A model generated the notes under the pieces. The model had not been told where the DNA came from. It made no database searches and saw only the letters and a list, made by a program, of their open reading frames with translations. A stretch of DNA of 64,000 bases. Source: Streptomyces sp. WZ-12 (GTDB taxonomy: Bacteria; Actinomycetota; Actinomycetes; Streptomycetales; Streptomycetaceae). The translations under genes were made by a program, and so were the position numbers. Every line of letters starts with the position of its first letter. Position 1 is the stretch's first letter. Below are positions 59,755 through 64,000 of this stretch, one piece after another. Where the stretch lies: NCBI RefSeq assembly GCF_028898845.1, contig NZ_CP118574.1, forward strand, positions 2,170,001-2,234,000, written 5' to 3'.

Positions 59755-59958
59755 GCTGGCTCCACCCCGCCTTCCGCAACGACGTGTTGAGGGCTGGCGC
59801 CCGTCCGGTGGATCAGGGTCGGACCGGCTCCAGGGCGAACAGTCTCGCAGAGCCGTCCGCCGCCGTCCGTTGCCCGGTCCGGAGTGCCCGGGACGACCGC
59901 GGGGCGGACCGGCAGCGCTCTCCGCCGCCGGCCCGCCCCGGGTGTGGTGTGCCGGCGG

Positions 59959-60381
59959 TTACGCCTCGACCCAGCCGTGCCGGGTGGCGACCTCGGTCAG
60001 CCGGCGGCGGATCTGGAGGATCTGCTCCCCGGTCGCGCCGGGCGCCGCGAGCAGCAGCGTCTCGGTGATTTCCCGAGTGAATTCCTTAACGGTCAGCACG
60101 TCGCACAGGCCGTCCTCGATGCCGTCCCGCGACACCGGGTGGCCCACCGAGAACGAGGCGGCGGGCACGGCCGGGGCGCCCGAAATGACCCGCACGTCGG
60201 CCGCCTTGAGGCCCCGGTCGCCCTCCTCGATGTCGAACTCGACCGTGACGCCGGGGGCGATCAGGGACTTGTCCACCAGGAGGTCGTTGACGTGCAGAAA
60301 GACGTCTCCCCCACCATTTTCGGGAGACACGAACCCATAGCCGCGAACTGCGTCGAAACGAATTACTTGTCCAGTAGCCAC
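59959..60381 (-). CDS. Cold-shock-domain protein with C-terminal extension (140 aa)
   Basis: This is a nucleic-acid-binding protein. The start is taken as GTG 60381 (MATGQVIRFDAVRGYGF), with GTGGGG 6 bases upstream; a GTG four codons earlier is possible. Residues 1-~68 form a cold-shock fold with RNP1 GYGFVSPE and RNP2 DVFLHV. About 70 further residues (VKEFTREITETLLLAAPG...QILQIRRRLTEVATRHGW) form a predicted helical tail, so the protein is twice the size of CspA-type proteins. Such two-part proteins occur in actinomycetes, sometimes inside antibiotic clusters, probably as RNA chaperones or regulators. The first codons and the 145-bp upstream leader (60382-60526) are AT-rich relative to the region. 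Confidence 0.85.
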   Translation of the reverse strand: MATGQVIRFDAVRGYGFVSPENGGGDVFLHVNDLLVDKSLIAPGVTVEFDIEEGDRGLKAADVRVISGAPAVPAASFSVGHPVSRDGIEDGLCDVLTVKEFTREITETLLLAAPGATGEQILQIRRRLTEVATRHGWVEA

Positions 60382-60526
60382 AATAAACCCCACCGCTCAC
60401 ACGAAAATACCCAGGGCGCGGAAAACACTCACGCCAGCCTGGATGGTATTCGGTACACCGCACGAATTTCCAGTCCGGGCGAATAACACGGGCATCAACC
60501 GCGCCGAACGCGGCGCCCGCGCCGGG

Positions 60527-61291
60527 CTACCGGGCGTCGAGCAACCCGGAAATCGTCTTGGCCACCGTCGAAATGACCGTCGGCGCCTGCGCGTTGAGGT
60601 AGAAATGGCCGCCCGGGTAGGTGTGCAGGTCGAAGGAGCCCTCGGTGTGCTGCGCCCAGTCCCGCACCTCGTCCAGGGTCGCCTTGGGGTCGTCGACGCC
60701 GGTGTGCGCCTGGATGGGGGCGGCGAGCTTCGGGCCGGGGGTGTAGCGGTAGGTCTCGGCGGCCCGGTAGTCGCCGCGGATGGCGGGCAGGACGAGGCGC
60801 AGCAGCTCCTCGTCGCCGAACACCTCCGCGTCCGTGCCGTTCAGCGCCCGCAGTTCGGCGATGACGCCGTCGTCGTCCCGCAGGTGGACGCTCTCGTCAC
60901 GGATCCGGGACGGCGCGCGCCGGCCGGAGGCGAACAGCACCAGCGGCACCGTGCCCCGGCTCTCCAGGCGGCGCGCCAGCTCGAAGCCGAGGGTGGCGCC
61001 CATGCTGTGCCCGAACAGCGCCAACGGCCGGTCGGTCCACGGCAACACCTCCTCCACCAGCGCATCGGCGAGCGCGGGCAGCGAGTCGATGCACGGCTCG
61101 TGGCGACGGTCCTGCCGTCCCGGGTACTGCACGGCGAGCACCTCGACGTCGGGCGAAAGCGTCCTGGAGACGGGGAAGTAGAACGGCGCGGAGCCGCCGG
61201 CGTGCGGCAGGCACAACAGCCTGGCCCGCGCGCCGTCAGCAGGGTGGAACCGGCGGATCCACGGGCTGGTGTCGGTGGGGTTCGCGCTCAC
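60527..61291 (-). CDS. Type II thioesterase (254 aa)
   Basis: This is a discrete alpha/beta hydrolase that removes aberrant or decarboxylated acyl groups from PKS carrier proteins. The start is GTG 61291 (MSANPTDTSPWIRRFHPA), with AAAGGA about 10 bases upstream; the frame is open far upstream but nothing there is conserved. The nucleophile is in LFGHSMGA; LLCLPHAGGSAPFYF, the PIQAHTGVDDP segment with a candidate Asp and YPGGHFYLN with the catalytic His follow in the usual order of RifR/GrsT-like enzymes. It is transcribed divergently from the phosphopantetheinyl transferase across a 273-bp region with a TAGGGG site, a pairing that suits common control of PKS maintenance functions. Confidence 0.95.
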   Translation of the reverse strand: MSANPTDTSPWIRRFHPADGARARLLCLPHAGGSAPFYFPVSRTLSPDVEVLAVQYPGRQDRRHEPCIDSLPALADALVEEVLPWTDRPLALFGHSMGATLGFELARRLESRGTVPLVLFASGRRAPSRIRDESVHLRDDDGVIAELRALNGTDAEVFGDEELLRLVLPAIRGDYRAAETYRYTPGPKLAAPIQAHTGVDDPKATLDEVRDWAQHTEGSFDLHTYPGGHFYLNAQAPTVISTVAKTISGLLDAR

Positions 61292-61383
61292 CTGGCGTCG
61301 TCCTTTCGTGCTGCTCGCGTGGGGCGGCTCCCCCTGGGAGCGAGCGGTCCCCCAGGAGCCTGCCGGTACCGGGCGGGCGCGCA

Positions 61384-61394
61384 CAACCCCTAAC
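61384..61394. promoter_or_regulatory. TAGGGG half-site in the thioesterase/PPTase divergent region
   Basis: CAACCCCTAAC (minus strand GTTAGGGGTTG) is an exact 11-base match to 47214-47224 in the PKS promoter region. It lies in the 273-bp gap between the thioesterase (61291, minus) and PPTase (61565, plus) starts. Only one good half-site is seen. An imperfect GC-rich inverted repeat (about 61326-61360) lies between it and the thioesterase start. Confidence 0.5.
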
Positions 61395-61564
61395 TTTTCC
61401 GGGCATCGGGGGGCCGGAGTCAGGGGCCGGTCAACGCCCGTGGATCCGGGCGGGGTTGCCGGGTGCGGCGCTAGGCTGACCGCGGCCGGTCGCCCGGTCG
61501 CCCGCACCGCGTGCTGACCGGCCCGCTCCCGAAAGTCGACGCCCGGACGCCCCGAGAGGACGCC

Positions 61565-62275
61565 GTGATATCCGAGTTGCTGCCCCAGCCGATCGAGACC
61601 GCCGAGGCGTTCGGCGACGCCGATCCGTTGCCCCGACTGTTCCCGCAGGAGGCCGCCCTGGTGGAGCGGGCGGTCGCCGGGCGCCGCGGGGAGTTCGCCA
61701 CCGTGCGGGCCTGCGCCCGCGAGGCGTTGGCCCGGCTCGGCCACGACCCGGTGCCGATCCTGCCCGGGGAGCGCGGCGCCCCGCGCTGGCCGGACGGGTT
61801 GGTCGGCAGCATGACGCACTGCCGGGGCTACCGGGCGGCCGCGCTGGCCCGCGCCACCGAGCTGGCCACCGTCGGCCTGGACGCGGAGCCGAACGGCCCG
61901 CTGCCCGGCAACGGCGTCGCGGAGACCGTGCTCCGCCCCGCCGAGCGGACCCATGTCGCCCAACTCGCCGCGGACCGCCCGGAGATCCACTGGGACCGGC
62001 TGGTCTTCAGCGCCAAGGAGAGCGTCTACAAGGCGTGGTTCCCGCTGACCCGCCGGTGGTTGGACTTCGAGGAGGCCGAGGTCACCGTCGATCCGGCGGC
62101 CGGCACCTTCCGGGCCCGGCTGCTGGTGCCCGGGCCCGAGGTGGCCGGCGCCCGGCTGCCGGGGTTCGACGGGCGGTGGCTGGCGCGGGCCGGGCTCCTG
62201 GTGACGGCCATCGCCGTCCCGGCGCCGCGGTCCGGAGCTCAGCCGTTCACGGCCGGGATGACCTCCCGCGCATAG
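61565..62275 (+). CDS. Sfp/EntD-type 4'-phosphopantetheinyl transferase (236 aa)
   Basis: This enzyme attaches the phosphopantetheine arm of CoA to carrier-protein serines, converting the PKS to its holo form. The start is taken as GTG 61565 (MISELLPQPIETAEAFGD), because AGAGGA lies about 6 bases upstream and related enzymes begin here; a GTG at 61511 would add 18 unconserved residues. Motifs: RGEFATVRACAREAL, GSMTHCRGYRAAA, the Mg-binding GLDAEPN, and FSAKESVYKAWFPLT with the catalytic Glu/Lys. Its last 37 bp overlap the end of the convergent oxidoreductase gene, marking where the cluster meets the flanking chromosome. Confidence 0.94.
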   Translation: MISELLPQPIETAEAFGDADPLPRLFPQEAALVERAVAGRRGEFATVRACAREALARLGHDPVPILPGERGAPRWPDGLVGSMTHCRGYRAAALARATELATVGLDAEPNGPLPGNGVAETVLRPAERTHVAQLAADRPEIHWDRLVFSAKESVYKAWFPLTRRWLDFEEAEVTVDPAAGTFRARLLVPGPEVAGARLPGFDGRWLARAGLLVTAIAVPAPRSGAQPFTAGMTSRA

Positions 62276-63261
62276 GCGTCGATCACCGCCTCCTTCGCGT
62301 CGTGCATCGCGTAGAGCGCGAACTGGTCGACGCCCAACTCCCGCAGCCGGTTCAGCTTTTCGACCTGCGCGGCGGGCGGGCCGATGAGGCAGAAACGGTC
62401 GACGATCCCGTCGGGGACGAAGGCGGTGTCGGGGTTGTCGGTGCGGCCGTGGTGCGCGTAGTCGTAGCCGTCGCGGGCCTTGATGTAGTCCGTCAGCTCG
62501 TGCGGGACCAGGCCCGAGTCGGCGCCGTAGGTGGAGACCAGGTCGGCGACGTGGTTGCCGACCATGCCGCCGAACCAGCGGCACTGCTGGCGGGCGTGGT
62601 CGAGCGCCTCGGGCGAGTCGTCGGCGGTGACGTAGGCGGGGGCGGAGACGCAGATCTTGACGTCGGACGGATCGCGGCCGGCCGCCGCGGCGGCGTCCCG
62701 GACCGCCTTGATCATCCACTCGGTGAGGAACGGGTCGGCGAGCTGGAGGATGAAGCCGTCGGCCTCCTCACCGGTCATCCTCAGGGCCTTGGGGCCGTAC
62801 GCGGCCATCCAGACGGGCAGTTGGGCGCCCTCGCGCACCCAGGGGAAGCGGACGACGGTGTCGCCGCCGATGTCCGCCTCGTCGCCGCGCCCCAGCGCCC
62901 GGATGATCTTCATGGCCGCGCTGATCCGGGCAAGGGTGTTGGGCTTGCGGCCCGCGACCCGCATCGCGGAGTCGCCCCGGCCGATGCCGCACACGGTGCG
63001 GTTGCCGTACATGTCGTTGAGGGTGGCGAAGGTGGAGGCGGTCACCTCCCAGGCACGGGTGCTGGGGTTCGTCACCATCGGACCGACGGTGAGGTGGCTG
63101 GTCTCGGCGAGGATGCGGCTGTAGATGACGAACGGCTCCTGCCACAGGACGCACGAGTCGAACGTCCAGCCGTAGGTGAAGCCCCCCGCCTCCGCGCGCT
63201 GCATGAGGCGGACGACCTCGGAAGCGGGCGGGTCGGTCTGGAGGACGAGTCCGAAATCCAT
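62239..63261 (-). CDS. F420-dependent LLM-class oxidoreductase, CPS_4043 type (340 aa)
   Basis: This is a TIM-barrel flavin/F420 oxidoreductase of the luciferase-like family. The start is ATG 63261 (MDFGLVLQTDPPASEVVRLM). It has the family pattern of an N-terminal strand FGLVLQTDPP, GWTFDSCVLWQEPF, the TNPSTRAWEVTAS loop, GIGRGDSAM and PVWMAAYGPKALRMTGEEADG. I recognise it as the CPS_4043 subfamily often coded beside dihydropyrimidinase; here that gene ends 19 bp upstream, so both are probably one operon for pyrimidine or hydantoin breakdown. It is convergent with, and overlaps by 37 bp, the phosphopantetheinyl transferase. It probably plays no part in polyketide formation. Confidence 0.88.
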   Translation of the reverse strand: MDFGLVLQTDPPASEVVRLMQRAEAGGFTYGWTFDSCVLWQEPFVIYSRILAETSHLTVGPMVTNPSTRAWEVTASTFATLNDMYGNRTVCGIGRGDSAMRVAGRKPNTLARISAAMKIIRALGRGDEADIGGDTVVRFPWVREGAQLPVWMAAYGPKALRMTGEEADGFILQLADPFLTEWMIKAVRDAAAAAGRDPSDVKICVSAPAYVTADDSPEALDHARQQCRWFGGMVGNHVADLVSTYGADSGLVPHELTDYIKARDGYDYAHHGRTDNPDTAFVPDGIVDRFCLIGPPAAQVEKLNRLRELGVDQFALYAMHDAKEAVIDAYAREVIPAVNG

Positions 63262-63280
63262 GGTGATGCCCCTTGGTTCC

Positions 63281-64000
63281 TCAGTTCAGGTATTGACAGG
63301 TGCCGCGCGGGATGTACGCGCCGTGCCCGGCACGGCCCGTGAACTCCCTCCGGTCGATGACTAGTTCACCGCGCGAGAGAACCGTCTCCACTCCGCCGGT
63401 CAGGCGCTTGCCCTCGTAGGCCGAGTAGTCGACGTTCATGTGGTGGGTGGCGGCCGAGAGGGTGTGCTCGGCGTGCGGGTCGTAGATGACGACGTCGGCG
63501 TCGGCGCCCGGCGCGAGGGTGCCCTTGCGCGGATAGAGGCCGAACATCCGGGCCGGCGCCGCGCAGGCGATCTCGATCCAGCGGCGGCGCGAGAGGCGCC
63601 CCTCGACGACGGCCTGGTGGAGCAGGTCCATCCGGTGCTCGACGCCCGGCATCCCGTTGGGGATCTTGGAGAAGTCGCCCCGGCCGAGCTCCTTCTGGCC
63701 CGCGAAGCAGAACGGGCAGTGGTCGGTGGAGACCACCTGGAGGTCGTCGGTGCGCAGGCCGCGCCAGAGCGCCGCCTGGTGCTCCTTGGGGCGCAACGGC
63801 GTGCTGCACACGTACTTGGCGCCCTCGAAGTCGGGCTCCGCGAGGTTGTCCGTCGACAGGAAGAGGTACTGCGGGCAGGTCTCGCCGAAGACCGGCAGTT
63901 CCTCGGCGCGGGCCCGGGCCAGTTCGGCGACGGCCTCCTGCGCCGACACGTGCACGACGTACAGCGGCGCGCCGGCCACCTGGGCCAGCCGGATCGCCCG
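63281..64000 (-). CDS. Dihydropyrimidinase / D-hydantoinase, C-terminal part, cut by window edge
   Basis: The last 239 residues of a cyclic-amidohydrolase are visible; the 5' part lies beyond the right edge. Motifs: LYVVHVSAQEA (metal-ligand His), GETCPQYLFLSTDNL, VSTDHCPFCFAGQ with the metal-binding Asp, DFSKIPNGMPGVEHRM (substrate loop) and GLYPRKGTLAPGADADVVIYDP near the end. It hydrolyses dihydrouracil/dihydrothymine or hydantoins, a zinc-dependent cytoplasmic reaction. It is followed 19 bp later by the F420-dependent oxidoreductase, a common chromosomal pairing that indicates core metabolism, not the cluster. Confidence 0.93.
   Translation of the reverse strand, partial: RAIRLAQVAGAPLYVVHVSAQEAVAELARARAEELPVFGETCPQYLFLSTDNLAEPDFEGAKYVCSTPLRPKEHQAALWRGLRTDDLQVVSTDHCPFCFAGQKELGRGDFSKIPNGMPGVEHRMDLLHQAVVEGRLSRRRWIEIACAAPARMFGLYPRKGTLAPGADADVVIYDPHAEHTLSAATHHMNVDYSAYEGKRLTGGVETVLSRGELVIDRREFTGRAGHGAYIPRGTCQYLN

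Noticed and set aside
61292..62719. Long 5' extension of the thioesterase frame up to 62719
   Set aside because: It runs antisense through the phosphopantetheinyl transferase; the conserved thioesterase sequence starts at GTG 61291.

Overview
The window is high-GC, almost fully coding actinobacterial DNA, most likely from Streptomyces. The signs are strong G/C wobble bias, GTG/TTG starts, rare TTA codons confined to a regulator, and the families present. It holds most of one side of a modular type I polyketide gene cluster plus one flank of ordinary metabolism.

Layout. Positions 1-46965 (minus strand) carry four polyketide synthase (PKS) genes in one apparent operon, read right to left. The first (46965-34609) holds an unusual loading module and modules 1-2. 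The second (34562-19764) holds modules 3-5, the third (19716-4081) modules 6-8, and the fourth (4034 to beyond the left edge) begins with module 9. There is no chain-terminating thioesterase domain in view, so the synthase continues to the left. From acyltransferase (AT) fingerprints and reductive domains, and assuming gene order equals assembly order, the modules read: M1 malonyl/OH; M2 methylmalonyl/C=C; M3 malonyl/OH; M4 malonyl/C=C; M5 malonyl/OH (the only A-type ketoreductase, KR); M6 methylmalonyl/C=C; M7 methylmalonyl/OH; M8 malonyl with a doubtful reductive loop; M9 methylmalonyl/OH. This is an alternating alkene/hydroxyl chain, not a polyene run.

Positions 46966-51267 hold a long divergent control region, a NarL-type response regulator and a large LuxR-family (LAL) activator with two TTA codons. 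Positions 51522-55239 hold a sugar cassette on the plus strand: two glycosyltransferases and a PLP sugar aminotransferase resembling the mycosamine/perosamine enzymes of polyene clusters. Positions 55421-59754 (minus) hold a macrolide-type glycosyltransferase (possible self-resistance), a VC0807-like membrane protein and a sensor histidine kinase with a duplicated sensor half. Then come a cold-shock-domain protein, a type II thioesterase and, divergently, a Sfp-type phosphopantetheinyl transferase. From 62239 rightward an F420-dependent oxidoreductase of the CPS_4043 type and a dihydropyrimidinase look like chromosomal housekeeping genes, marking the right border.

How it works together: the PKS makes a large reduced chain, the phosphopantetheinyl transferase activates the carrier proteins, and the thioesterase clears stalled chains. 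The aminotransferase makes an amino sugar, probably from GDP-mannose since no dTDP-glucose genes are seen, and the glycosyltransferases attach it. Control appears to converge on a repeated TAGGGG element found before the PKS operon, the sugar operon, the resistance/membrane operon and the thioesterase/PPTase pair.

The most unusual items are: a loading module whose ketosynthase has decayed to a relic without any catalytic residue while its AT still looks malonyl-specific; module 8, with a KR lacking the catalytic serine; a shared TAGGGG operator network, including a 22-bp-phased array inside the end of the kinase gene; and a patchwork of two codon-usage styles within single PKS genes.
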